A program made the translations under genes and the position numbers. The notes beneath the pieces are model-generated. The model was not told where the DNA came from, searched no databases, and saw only the letters and a list, made by a program, of their open reading frames with translations. This document shows positions 34,666 through 42,186 of a stretch of DNA of 64,000 bases, piece after piece. Within the stretch, counting starts at the first letter, position 1. The number at the start of each line of letters is the position of its first letter. This stretch comes from Lentzea californiensis (lineage in GTDB: Bacteria; Actinomycetota; Actinomycetes; Mycobacteriales; Pseudonocardiaceae). The stretch spans positions 62,001-126,000 of the forward strand of contig NZ_JANBBE010000014.1 in the NCBI RefSeq assembly GCF_024648825.1, given 5' to 3'.

Positions 34666-35441
34666 CACAGCCTCCGGTTCGCCAGCACGGGCAGCTCGGC
34701 GCGGACCTCTTCGACGAGCTGAACGTCCACATCGGACAGAATCGTGCCGGGGATGCCTTCGAGTCGCTCGCGCACGGAGCCGATCGGGTCGATCACAGCG
34801 CTGCGGCCGATTCCCGTCGGGGCGGAACCGTGATCGGCATCGGGGTCGGCCTGCCCGCAGGCGAGGACCCACGACGTCGCGTCCAGAGCACGGGCCTGGA
34901 CCAGCAGGTCCCACTGGTCGGCCTTGCCCGGGCCCGCTCCCCAGGACGCCCCGAGCAGGATGACGGGCGCGGTGGCGGCGAGGGCGCGGAAGAGTTCGGG
35001 GAACCGGACGTCGTAGCAGGTGGCGAGGCCGATCGTGGTGCCGTCCACCTCGAACGTCACGGGCTTCTCGCCGGGGGTGACGGTGTCGGACTCGCGGAAG
35101 CCGAAGGCGTCGAACAGGTGCACCTTGTCGTAGCCGAGGTGCAGGCCCGCACCGGTGACGAGGGTCGTGTTGGTGACCTTGTCCCCCTCGCCGGGTGTGA
35201 ACATGCCGGCGACCACCACCACGTCGTGCTCGTCGGCGATCTCGCGGACCGCCGTTGCCCACGGGCCGTCGAGAGGTTCGGCGATCGGCTTGAGCGGCAC
35301 GCCGAAGCGGCACTGGGCGGCTTCCGGGAACTGCACCACGCGTGCGCCGTTCGCAGCAGCGCTCGCTACTTCGGCGCGGACGGTGGCAAGGTTCTCCTGC
35401 GGATCAGCGGTGGAACTGATCTGGCACAACGCGAAGCGCAT
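34665..35441 (-). CDS. Nitrilase-superfamily carbon-nitrogen hydrolase
   Basis: This 258-residue enzyme carries the Glu-Lys-Cys triad: VVQFPEAAQCRFG (Glu near 40), LGYDKVHLFDAFG (Lys near 105) and GLATCYDVRFPEL (Cys near 140). Family members cleave amides, carbamoyl compounds or nitriles. The phenotype and substrate are unknown. It leads a two-gene operon with the cupin, read away from the GntR gene. A GGAGGA Shine-Dalgarno precedes the ATG. Confidence 0.9.
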   Translation of the reverse strand: MRFALCQISSTADPQENLATVRAEVASAAANGARVVQFPEAAQCRFGVPLKPIAEPLDGPWATAVREIADEHDVVVVAGMFTPGEGDKVTNTTLVTGAGLHLGYDKVHLFDAFGFRESDTVTPGEKPVTFEVDGTTIGLATCYDVRFPELFRALAATAPVILLGASWGAGPGKADQWDLLVQARALDATSWVLACGQADPDADHGSAPTGIGRSAVIDPIGSVRERLEGIPGTILSDVDVQLVEEVRAELPVLANRRL

Positions 35442-35453
35442 GATCCTCCTCTG

Positions 35454-35470
35454 GTATACATGTTGTATGC
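35454..35470. promoter_or_regulatory. GntR operator copy 1
   Basis: GTATACATGTTGTATGC is an imperfect inverted repeat (GTATAC-N5-GTATGC) covering the start of the GntR gene and the promoter region of the divergent nitrilase. Almost the same 17 bases recur at 37458-37474. Confidence 0.75.
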
Positions 35471-36102
35471 AGGGTGCAGACAGCTTGTCTGGCAGAGAAA
35501 AGGCCTACGAGTTCCTCAAGGACACGATTCTCGCCGACCCTGGGATGCAGGGGCGGTTCATCAGCGAGCAGGACGTCGCCAACCAGATCGGCGTCTCCCG
35601 CACACCGATCCGCGAGGCCCTGCTGCTGCTCGCGGCCGAAGACCTCGTGCAGCTCGTGCCGAAGAAGGGGGCGTACGTCGCGCCGTTGTCCTCGCGCCAG
35701 ATCAGCGAGTTGATGGAGTTGCGCGGCGTCATCGAGCGGTACGCCGCCGAGCGCACGATCGGCGAGGGCACCGTTCCGTTGCGGCAGATGCAGGAGCTCA
35801 TCGAGCAGCAGCGGTTCCTGGTCGAGGACGCGCGGCAGTTCATCGACGTCGACAGGCAGTTCCACGCGCTGCTGGTGGCGGCGACGGGCAACGAGCTGTT
35901 GACGAAGACCTACGAGGGGTTGCGCGCACGGCAGGTGCGCGCGGGTGTGGTCGCGTTGTACCGGGCGCACGGCAGGCAGCAGGCCGTGATCGACGAGCAC
36001 GACGTGATCGTGGCCGCGCTCGAGTCCGGAGACGTCGGCGCGGCCACCGCGGCGATCACCGCTCACTTGGACACCACGCTGAAGGTGCTGCTCAACGGCT
36101 GA
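35467..36102 (+). CDS. GntR-family (FCD) regulator
   Basis: The 211 residues have a winged-helix domain (FISEQDVANQIGVSRTPIREALLLLAAEDLVQ, then PKKGAYVAPLS) and an FCD ligand-binding domain with the metal-site pattern DRQFHALLVAATGN and DEHDVIVAALESGD. It probably represses both the nitrilase/cupin operon and the MFS/DUF2848 genes, given the shared operator. No Shine-Dalgarno precedes the ATG, which lies inside the operator, suggesting a leaderless, autoregulated mRNA. The 3' end overlaps the MFS gene by 40 bases. Confidence 0.9.
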   Translation: MQGADSLSGREKAYEFLKDTILADPGMQGRFISEQDVANQIGVSRTPIREALLLLAAEDLVQLVPKKGAYVAPLSSRQISELMELRGVIERYAAERTIGEGTVPLRQMQELIEQQRFLVEDARQFIDVDRQFHALLVAATGNELLTKTYEGLRARQVRAGVVALYRAHGRQQAVIDEHDVIVAALESGDVGAATAAITAHLDTTLKVLLNG

Positions 36103-37442
36103 ACCTCGTCGTCCGGCTGAGGATCGCGGCCGAGCCAGAGGCCGACGAGCGTCACCACGCACGCCACGGTGACGTAGAGGCCGACGATCACCCACGTGCC
36201 GAACCCGGCCAGCAGCGCGGTGAAGAGCAACGGGGCGATGGCGCCGCCGATCACACCGGCCAGCGTGTAGGCGAGCGAGCTTCCGGTGTAGCGCAGGCGT
36301 TCGGTGAACTGCTCGGCGATGAACGCGGCCTGCGGCCCGTACATGAACGCGTGGAAACCCAGCCCCACCACGACTCCGAGCACGATCAGCGGCCACGACC
36401 TCGTGTCGATGAGCGGGAAGAGCACGAACGGCCACACCGCGCCGCAGACCGCGGCCACCGCGTAGAGACCGCGCCGGTTGACCTTGTCCGACAGCCAGCC
36501 GGCGAGCGGCATCAGGAACAGCTGGAAGCCCGAGGCGATCAGCACGGCGACGAGACCGACGTTGCGCGGCAGCTTCAGCTGGGTCGTGAGGTAGGTCAGC
36601 ACGAAGACGGTGTGCAGCGCGTACAGCACGTCCGGGCCGACGCGGCACAGCACGGCGGCGACCAGCGGCCGGGTCTGCGTGCGGAACACCTCGCTGATCG
36701 GCGCGGACGGGCGGTCGCCGCGCGCCTCGATCGCCTTGAAGACCGGCGTCTCCTCCAGCTTCACGCGAATCCAGAGGCCGAAGATCACGAGCACCGCGGA
36801 CAGCAGGAACGCCACGCGCCAGCCCCACGACATGAACGCGGCGTCCGACAGCGCGACGCCGAGGAGCGCGAGCACGCCGTTGGCCATCAGGTTGCCGGCG
36901 GGCGGGCCGATCTGGGCGGCCGAGGCCCAGAAGCCGCGTTGCTCCGGGTTGCCGTACTCGCTGGACAGCAGCACCGCGCCGCCCCACTCGCCGCCGAGCC
37001 CGACGCCCTGCGCGAATCGCAGCAGCACGAGCAGCACACCGGCCGCGGGGCCGATGGCGGCGTGCGTCGGCAACAGGCCGATGAGCAACGTCGCGATACC
37101 GGTGATCATCAACGTCGTGACGAGCACGCGTTTCCGGCCGATCTTGTCGCCGAGCCGGCCGAACAGGAACCCACCGAGCGGCCGGGACAGGTAACCGACC
37201 GCGTACGTCGAGAACGCGAGCAGCGTCGCGGTGAGCGGTTCGGAGCTCGGGAAGAACAACGGGCCGAGCACGACGGCCGCGGCGACGTTGTAGATCGCGA
37301 AGTCGTACCACTCCAGGGCGGTACCGGAGAGCGAGGCCACGAAGGCGCGCACCAAGGCCGAACGCGGCACGTCCTGCGTTGCTGCACCTGCGTCTGATGC
37401 ACCTGCGTCTGATGTACCTGCGTTTGATGTAGCTGGCGGCAT
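36063..37442 (-). CDS. MFS transporter (metabolite:H+ symporter type)
   Basis: This 459-residue protein has 12 transmembrane segments and the MHS-type signatures GTALEWYDFAIYNVAA near 42, RPLGGFLFGRLGDKIGRKRV near 85 and AQGVGLGGEWGGAVLLSSEY near 140. It resembles proline/betaine/shikimate-type proton symporters, so it likely imports an organic acid or zwitterion. Residues 8-20 carry a repeated SDAGA pentapeptide. It converges on the GntR gene and is divergent from the DUF2848 gene with the second GntR operator between them. Confidence 0.92.
   Translation of the reverse strand: MPPATSNAGTSDAGASDAGAATQDVPRSALVRAFVASLSGTALEWYDFAIYNVAAAVVLGPLFFPSSEPLTATLLAFSTYAVGYLSRPLGGFLFGRLGDKIGRKRVLVTTLMITGIATLLIGLLPTHAAIGPAAGVLLVLLRFAQGVGLGGEWGGAVLLSSEYGNPEQRGFWASAAQIGPPAGNLMANGVLALLGVALSDAAFMSWGWRVAFLLSAVLVIFGLWIRVKLEETPVFKAIEARGDRPSAPISEVFRTQTRPLVAAVLCRVGPDVLYALHTVFVLTYLTTQLKLPRNVGLVAVLIASGFQLFLMPLAGWLSDKVNRRGLYAVAAVCGAVWPFVLFPLIDTRSWPLIVLGVVVGLGFHAFMYGPQAAFIAEQFTERLRYTGSSLAYTLAGVIGGAIAPLLFTALLAGFGTWVIVGLYVTVACVVTLVGLWLGRDPQPDDEVQPLSSTFSVVSK
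37383..37427 (-). repeat. Three tandem 15-base repeats in the MFS coding sequence
   Basis: The unit TGCACCTGCGTCTGA (plus strand) occurs twice exactly and a third time with three changes. It is in frame and encodes the pentapeptide SDAGA repeatedly at the cytoplasmic N-terminus. Copy number could vary by slippage without breaking the frame. Confidence 0.85.
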
Positions 37443-37457
37443 GGCGTAATACTGCCT

Positions 37458-37474
37458 GTATACAAGTCGTATGC
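37458..37474. promoter_or_regulatory. GntR operator copy 2
   Basis: GTATACAAGTCGTATGC matches the site before the GntR gene at 15 of 17 positions. It lies between the divergent MFS and DUF2848 starts, so one regulator can control all four enzyme/transport genes. Confidence 0.75.
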
Positions 37475-37488
37475 GCAAGGAGTACCGC

Positions 37489-38181
37489 ATGTCTACCGTT
37501 CGTACACAGACCACCACGCTGCAGTTCGACCTTCCGGACGGCTCCGTCGCCGAGGTCACCGTGACAACTTTGCTGAACGGCGGCTACGCAGGTCGCAGCC
37601 AGGAGGAAGTGGCCGCTCACGTGCGTGAACTGGCTGAGCTGGGGGTGCCGGCGCCGTCCGTGACGCCGAGCCTCTACCCCGTCTCGCCGTACCTCGCGCA
37701 GCAGACCTCGACGGTTCCAGCGCAGCACGGCAAGACGTCCGGCGAGGCGGAGTGGGCACTCGTCGTCACCTCGGACGACGTCCTGCTGACCGTCGCCTGC
37801 GACCACACGGACCGCGCGCTGGAGGTGCACGGCGTCGCGTGGAGCAAGAACGCCGGGCCGGACGTGCTGGGCCGCGGGGCGTGGCGGCTGTCCGAGGTCG
37901 CGGACCGGATCGACTCGATCGAGCTCACGGCGTGGGCGGACGGCGTGGAGATCCAGCGCGGCACCTTGGCCGAGCTGCTGACCCCGCAGTACTGGGTGGA
38001 GCGGCTGCGCGAGCTGGGGCAGTTCGAGCCCGGCACCGTGCTGCTGTCCGGCACGATCCCGATGCACCACGGCGTGGACCAGTTCGCGTCGAGGTGGCGC
38101 GTCGAACTGCGCGACCCGGCGACCGGCGATGTCCTCGACTGCGACTACGAGGTCACCAGGCTGCCCGACCCCATCGGCTGA
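37489..38181 (+). CDS. DUF2848 protein
   Basis: This 230-residue protein matches the DUF2848 pattern: RSQEEVAAHVRELAELGVP, PSLYPVSPYL, AEWALVVTSDDVLLTVACDHTD, then QYWVERLRELGQFEPGTVLLSGTIPM, which resembles fumarylacetoacetate-hydrolase-like folds. No reaction is assigned. The ATG at 37489 has AAGGAG eight bases upstream. Its context with a nitrilase, cupin and symporter suggests breakdown of an amide- or nitrile-containing acid. Confidence 0.85.
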   Translation: MSTVRTQTTTLQFDLPDGSVAEVTVTTLLNGGYAGRSQEEVAAHVRELAELGVPAPSVTPSLYPVSPYLAQQTSTVPAQHGKTSGEAEWALVVTSDDVLLTVACDHTDRALEVHGVAWSKNAGPDVLGRGAWRLSEVADRIDSIELTAWADGVEIQRGTLAELLTPQYWVERLRELGQFEPGTVLLSGTIPMHHGVDQFASRWRVELRDPATGDVLDCDYEVTRLPDPIG

Positions 38182-38270
38182 ACCGGTATGTGGCGCCGGG
38201 GGCCGTGTCGATCGAGGGGCCGGCGCGTTCGACGTACCTGTGCAGGACACGACACAGGGAGGCACAGAAG

Positions 38271-38867
38271 ATGAGCAAGGTCTACACGGGCGCCAGCACC
38301 TCGATCGACGGCTACGTCTCGGGCCCGGACTTCTCCGGCTTCGACAAGCTGTTCGCCTGGTACGAGGCGGGCGACGTGGCGTTCACGGTCCCGACGGGCG
38401 CGATGACCGTCAACCTCACGCCCGCCAGCGCCGCCTACTTCGGCGGGATGATCCAGGCGACCGGCGCGCTGGTCGTGGGGCGCAAGCTCTACGACTTCAC
38501 CAACGGCTGGGGCGGCCAGCACCCGATGGGCGTGCACACCGTCGTGCTCACCCACCGGCCGTTGGAGGACAACGAACACTTCACGTTCGTCACCGGCGGC
38601 ATCGAGGAAGCCGTTGCGGTGGCCCGGAAGCACGCCGCCGACAAGGCCGTCGGGCTCAACTCGGGCGAGATCGCGCGGCAGGCCATCGACGCGGGCCTGG
38701 TGGACGAGATCTTCCTCGACCTGGTGCCGGTGATCCTCGGCGGAGGCACGCCGTTCTTCGCGCCCGGCAAGGGATACGCGCTGGAGGGCCCGGTCTCGGT
38801 CGTTGAGAGCACCTCGGTCACGCACCTGCGCTACAAAGTCACGTATGAAGCTCCGGAGACTGACTGA
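38271..38867 (+). CDS. Dihydrofolate reductase-family (RibD C-terminal-like) protein
   Basis: The 198 residues start KVYTGASTSIDGYVSGPD, have TGALVVGRKLYDFTNGW near 70 and end DLVPVILGGGTPFFAPG near 155, the RibD C-terminal/DHFR-like reductase pattern found in many uncharacterised actinobacterial proteins. It probably uses NADPH. A clear AGGGAGG precedes the ATG. The acetyltransferase gene begins 23 bases before its end. Confidence 0.87.
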   Translation: MSKVYTGASTSIDGYVSGPDFSGFDKLFAWYEAGDVAFTVPTGAMTVNLTPASAAYFGGMIQATGALVVGRKLYDFTNGWGGQHPMGVHTVVLTHRPLEDNEHFTFVTGGIEEAVAVARKHAADKAVGLNSGEIARQAIDAGLVDEIFLDLVPVILGGGTPFFAPGKGYALEGPVSVVESTSVTHLRYKVTYEAPETD

Positions 38868-39348
38868 CGCCGACTCGACGGAGCTGTTCCAGGCCATCAC
38901 GGAATCGCTCGCACACCTGCGGCTGTGGATGCCTTGGGCGGCCAACGGCTACGACGCGTCGATGCTCGCGGACTTCCTCGCCGGCGCCGAGAGCGGCTGG
39001 GCACACGGAACGCTGTTCCCGCACGTCATCACCGTCGACGGCGCGATCGTCGGCCTGGTGACGGCGAACCGGGACGGCGAGGACGACCTCGTGGAGATCG
39101 GCTACTGGCTGCACCCCGCACACACCGGACGGGGCCACGCCACGGCCGCCACCGCGGAGCTCGTGGAGTTCGCGTTCGCGCTGGAGGGCGTGCGCAGGAT
39201 CCAGATCTGGCACGACGAGGCCAACGTCGCGAGCAGCGGTGTGCCGCGGCGGCTCGGGTTCACCGAGATCGACCGCCGCACACCGCCGCGCGAACCCGCG
39301 ATCGGCAACCGCGTCGGGGTGGACGTCGTGTGGGAGCTGCGCCGCTAG
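38845..39348 (+). CDS. GNAT-family N-acetyltransferase (RimJ/RimL type)
   Basis: The 167 residues read MKLRRLTDADSTELFQAI, HLRLWMPWA, then VEIGYWLHPAHTGRGHATAA (acetyl-CoA pyrophosphate loop R-G-x-A near 100) and NVASSGVPRRLGFTEID. It resembles ribosomal-protein acetyltransferases; the real acceptor is unknown. It overlaps the preceding reductase gene by 23 bases in another frame. Confidence 0.87.
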   Translation: MKLRRLTDADSTELFQAITESLAHLRLWMPWAANGYDASMLADFLAGAESGWAHGTLFPHVITVDGAIVGLVTANRDGEDDLVEIGYWLHPAHTGRGHATAATAELVEFAFALEGVRRIQIWHDEANVASSGVPRRLGFTEIDRRTPPREPAIGNRVGVDVVWELRR

Positions 39349-39374
39349 GCGCGATCCCACCTGCGCGGTCCGCC

Positions 39375-40031
39375 TCAAGAGGCCAGTGACGCCTTCACCG
39401 CGCGAGTGCGGTCGTCAGCGAGCACTTCGTCGTCACCGTTCTCGATCGCCTGCAGCACCTGGGAGACGACGTCCTCCGGCGCGATCTTGGGCGCGTCGAT
39501 GCCGTCCGTCATGTCGGTGTCGATGAAGCCCACGTGCACGCCGATGACGTTGGTCCCCTGCTCCCGCAGGTCTTCGCGCGTCGACTTCGTGAGCGACCAG
39601 CCCGCCGCCTTCGACGCCGCGTAGCCGCGCCAGGCCGGGCGGCCGACCCACGAGAGGATGCTCAGGACGTTGACGAGGGTGCCGCCGCCGTTGGCCTTGA
39701 GGACGGGCGCGAACGCGTCCGTCGTGCGGACGAGGCCGTAGAAGTTGACCTCGAACTCCGCCTTGATGCTGTCCACGTCCTCGCCCGCGACGAGCACGCC
39801 GGCGTTGTTGATGACGATCGAGACGTCGCCGAGCTCCTTGGCCGCGGCCGCCACGGACGCGTCGTCGGTCACGTCCAGCTGGACCGGGACGACGCCCTCG
39901 TCCACGACGGACGCCGGGTTGCGGGCACCGGCGTAGACCTTCGCCCCGCGCTTCGCGAACTCCTGGGCGAACGCCCTGCCGAGCCCGCGGTTGGCTCCGG
40001 TCACCAGCACTGCCGCACCGTTGAAGTCCAT
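39375..40031 (-). CDS. Short-chain dehydrogenase/reductase, HxlR-controlled
   Basis: This 218-residue SDR has VLVTGANRGLGRAFA near residue 8, VINNAGVLVAG near 73, a catalytic Ser in VNVLSILSWVG and the YAASK motif near 137. The substrate is unknown. The ATG has TAGGAGGT upstream, and a TAACGT -10 at 40070-40065 places transcription start inside operator 1. It is divergent from a HxlR regulator. Confidence 0.9.
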   Translation of the reverse strand: MDFNGAAVLVTGANRGLGRAFAQEFAKRGAKVYAGARNPASVVDEGVVPVQLDVTDDASVAAAAKELGDVSIVINNAGVLVAGEDVDSIKAEFEVNFYGLVRTTDAFAPVLKANGGGTLVNVLSILSWVGRPAWRGYAASKAAGWSLTKSTREDLREQGTNVIGVHVGFIDTDMTDGIDAPKIAPEDVVSQVLQAIENGDDEVLADDRTRAVKASLAS

Positions 40032-40047
40032 GACCCCTACCTCCTAA

Positions 40048-40062
40048 GTTGGCTTTCCAAAC
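40048..40062. promoter_or_regulatory. HxlR operator 1
   Basis: GTTGGCTTTCCAAAC has TTGG/CCAA arms and overlaps the predicted transcription start of the SDR gene. It is a near copy of operator 2, centred 32 bases away (about three helical turns). Confidence 0.72.
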
Positions 40063-40079
40063 TCACGTTAGCGGCGTAA

Positions 40080-40094
40080 GTTGGATTTTCCAAC
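40080..40094. promoter_or_regulatory. HxlR operator 2
   Basis: GTTGGATTTTCCAAC is a perfect inverted repeat (6-base arms, TTT centre) over the -35 region of the HxlR gene. It pairs with operator 1 for coordinated control of both directions. Confidence 0.75.
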
Positions 40095-40101
40095 CCACTG
40101 A

Positions 40102-40107
40102 TAGGAT
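40102..40107 (+). promoter_or_regulatory. TAGGAT -10 of a leaderless HxlR transcript
   Basis: The final T is exactly seven bases upstream of the ATG at 40114 and no Shine-Dalgarno is present, indicating a leaderless mRNA. Confidence 0.6.
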
Positions 40108-40113
40108 GGTCAC

Positions 40114-40542
40114 ATGGCACCTCGAAGCTGCTCCATCGCGAACGCACTCGGAGTCGTGGGCGAACGCTGGTCGCTGCTGGCTTTGCGCGAGGTCTTTCTC
40201 GGCGTCACCCGCTTCGACCAGATCGCCGCGAACACCGGCGCCTCACGTGATGTGCTGACCGTGCGGCTGAAGAAGCTGGTCGCCGCCGGGGTGCTGGAGA
40301 AGCACCAGTACTCCGAGCACCCGCCACGGCACGAGTACCTGCTCACGGACTCGGGGCGCGCGCTGCACAACGTGATGCTCATGCTCAAGGAGTGGGGCGA
40401 CACGTACGTGACGGAGGGGGCCCTTCCCCTCGTGTGGGAGCACTCGTGCGGCGCGGTGCTGGAGCCCCGTGTGGTGTGCACGGCGTGTGGCGAGGAAGCC
40501 ACATCCGAGTCACTGACTCGTGCGGCGGAGCTGACCCACTAA
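40114..40542 (+). CDS. HxlR-family winged-helix regulator
   Basis: The 142 residues show the HxlR pattern: CSIANALGVVGERWSLLALREVFLG, RFDQIAANTGASRDVLTVRLKKL, then GVLEKHQYSEHPPRHEYLLTDSG. A C-terminal segment has two cysteine pairs (SCGAV...CTACG), suggesting a bound metal or redox response. It likely represses the divergent SDR gene and itself through the two palindromes. Confidence 0.9.
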   Translation: MAPRSCSIANALGVVGERWSLLALREVFLGVTRFDQIAANTGASRDVLTVRLKKLVAAGVLEKHQYSEHPPRHEYLLTDSGRALHNVMLMLKEWGDTYVTEGALPLVWEHSCGAVLEPRVVCTACGEEATSESLTRAAELTH

Positions 40543-40552
40543 GTTGGGCGGC

Positions 40553-40798
40553 ATGAGTGAGGACGACGAGGACGAGTTCGCCGAGGACGACGACTTCGAG
40601 GACGAGGAAGACCCGGACGACCTCTTCGCCGTCACGCCCGAACCGCGCACGGTCTGCCACCTGTGCGGGGGTGCGAGCTACATCGCCGCGCCGACGCTGG
40701 CGATCATCGGTGGCGCGCCGCGGACCGTCGACAACGGGCGGGAGTGCCCGCACTGCAACGGCGCGCGGACGTTCAGCGGGCTCGTGCCGCCGCTTTAG
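40553..40798 (+). CDS. Small acidic zinc-ribbon-like protein
   Basis: This 81-residue protein has a strongly acidic first third (EDDEDEFAEDDDFEDEEDPD), then CHLCGG near 35 and CPHCNGARTFSG near 65, two CxxC pairs of the DnaJ-type zinc-finger kind. The charge suggests a nucleic acid mimic or protein-binding role; its function is unknown. It lies 10 bases after the HxlR gene and may be cotranscribed with it. Its last 26 bases overlap the converging DUF1801 gene. Confidence 0.75.
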   Translation: MSEDDEDEFAEDDDFEDEEDPDDLFAVTPEPRTVCHLCGGASYIAAPTLAIIGGAPRTVDNGRECPHCNGARTFSGLVPPL

Positions 40799-41231
40799 CC
40801 CTGTTCTCGGCGTGCCAGTCGACGAACTCGGTCACCGACAGGCGCGCCACCTCGGCGCCGATGATGTCCAGGGCCAGGTCCGAGGCCCGCCTGAAGCGCA
40901 CGCAGGCCTTGCCCATGTCGAGCTTCTTGCCGGTCTCCGCCCACCGGGCGCGGAACGACTCCTCGAACTCCTCCATGACCGTGGTCAGGTGGACGGAGCA
41001 GTAGCGCTTCTGGGCGCCGAGGGCGACGTAGAGCAGCGGCTTCTTGTTGTAGGTCGGGCCGCTCACCTCCAGCGGCACCGCGTAGACGATCAGGCCCCAG
41101 TCCATCGTCTCGACGTAGCCGCCGGGGAGGTTGGCGAGGACGACATCACGCACCACCTCCATCTCCGCACGCTGCTCATCAGGCAGTTCGGCGAGGTACT
41201 GGGCGACCGTGGAGGCTTGGCTCTTCACCAT
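40773..41231 (-). CDS. DUF1801 protein (YdhG-like)
   Basis: The 152 residues show TVAQYLAELPDEQRAEMEVV, YVETMDWGLIVYAVPLE and ALGAQKRYCSVHL, the DUF1801 fold related to frataxin-like YdhG proteins. The family has no settled function. The ATG at 41231 lies exactly seven bases after a TACCGT -10, which fits a leaderless transcript. It is divergent from the next gene through a shared, symmetric -10 region. Confidence 0.83.
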   Translation of the reverse strand: MVKSQASTVAQYLAELPDEQRAEMEVVRDVVLANLPGGYVETMDWGLIVYAVPLEVSGPTYNKKPLLYVALGAQKRYCSVHLTTVMEEFEESFRARWAETGKKLDMGKACVRFRRASDLALDIIGAEVARLSVTEFVDWHAENRAKAAARAR

Positions 41232-41236
41232 TCGCG

Positions 41237-41243
41237 TACGGTA
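41237..41243. promoter_or_regulatory. Symmetric bidirectional -10 region
   Basis: TACGGT (plus, 41237-41242) and TACCGT (minus, 41243-41238) overlap almost completely. The minus one gives a leaderless start at 41231; the plus one gives a start about two bases before the GTG at 41251. Confidence 0.6.
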
Positions 41244-41250
41244 ATCGCCC

Positions 41251-42123
41251 GTGGAGGTCCTGTCCCGAGCCGAATGGCACGAACTGCGCGACGCGCACGT
41301 CGCGCGCATGCGCCGGTTCACAGGACCGCATCAGGAACGGAAGCTTCGCAAAGAGAAGCACCCGGTCATGGACTTCCTCTTCACGTATTACAGCCATCGG
41401 CCCGTGCGGCTCGAACGCTGGCATCCAGGGCCCGGCGTCGTTCTCGAGGACGCGGCGGAGTACCTGGAGTTCCCGCACTACAAGGCCACGCCCGAGGGCG
41501 TCACGCTCGACGTCGAGAGCTTCGTGGGCCAGCGGGCGAAGACGCTGGAGTTCGTCCAGGGGTTGCTGACGGCGACGCTGAGCAGGCCCGCCCGCCTCGG
41601 CTGTTTCGGGCTGCACGAGTGGGCGATGGTCTACCGGCAGCAGCCGGAGGAGGTCCGGCACAACGCGTGGCCGCTCCGGCTCGGCAGCGGCGGCACGGAC
41701 CAGGTGGTCGAGGCGAGCCGGATCCAGTGCGGGCACTTCGACGCCTTCCGGTTCTTCACGCGACCCGCCCGGCCGCGCAACGCTCTGCAGCCGACCCGTG
41801 ACGAGCAGTTGCTGAACGAGCAGCCGGGGTGCTTGCACGCGAACATGGACCTGTTCAAGTGGGCCTATAAACTGGAACCGGCGACGCCGTCCGATCTCGT
41901 CGCCGACTGCTTCGAACTGGCCGCTGACGTGCGCGAACTCGACATGCAGGCCTCCCCGTACGACCTGGCCGGGCTCGGGTATCCCCCGGTGAGGATCGAG
42001 ACGCCGGAGGGGCGCGCGGAGTACGTCCGGCGGCAGGCCGGGTTCGCTGAGCAGGCAAGACCGTTGCGAGAACGGCTCATCTCCGTTTGCCAGTCGATAC
42101 GTGGAGTGACTTCACTTCGCTGA
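41251..42123 (+). CDS. Conserved actinobacterial protein often labelled 3-methyladenine DNA glycosylase
   Basis: This 290-residue protein reads LSRAEWHELRDAHVARM, KHPVMDFLFTYYSHRPVRLERWHPG near 38, and later QCGHFDAFRFFTRPARPRN and CLHANMDLFKWAYKL. It is recognisable as a conserved actinobacterial family that databases often call 3-methyladenine DNA glycosylase. I see no helix-hairpin-helix or other motif that supports this activity, so the label should be treated as unproven. Its GTG start has almost no leader. Confidence 0.72.
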   Translation: MEVLSRAEWHELRDAHVARMRRFTGPHQERKLRKEKHPVMDFLFTYYSHRPVRLERWHPGPGVVLEDAAEYLEFPHYKATPEGVTLDVESFVGQRAKTLEFVQGLLTATLSRPARLGCFGLHEWAMVYRQQPEEVRHNAWPLRLGSGGTDQVVEASRIQCGHFDAFRFFTRPARPRNALQPTRDEQLLNEQPGCLHANMDLFKWAYKLEPATPSDLVADCFELAADVRELDMQASPYDLAGLGYPPVRIETPEGRAEYVRRQAGFAEQARPLRERLISVCQSIRGVTSLR

Positions 42124-42186
42124 CGAAGTTCACCTGTTAGCGTGATTGGCGGTCGTCGGGGGCCGCTGAGTAGTTGTGAGGGATCG

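Noticed and set aside
34830-37397. 855-codon open frame on the plus strand across the nitrilase, GntR and MFS genes
   Set aside because: It spans several well-supported genes in both orientations and has shadow-type Arg/Gly/Ala composition.
37383-37427. Short regular repeats considered as a CRISPR remnant
   Set aside because: Units are 15 bases with no spacers and translate in frame as SDAGA repeats; no cas genes are present.
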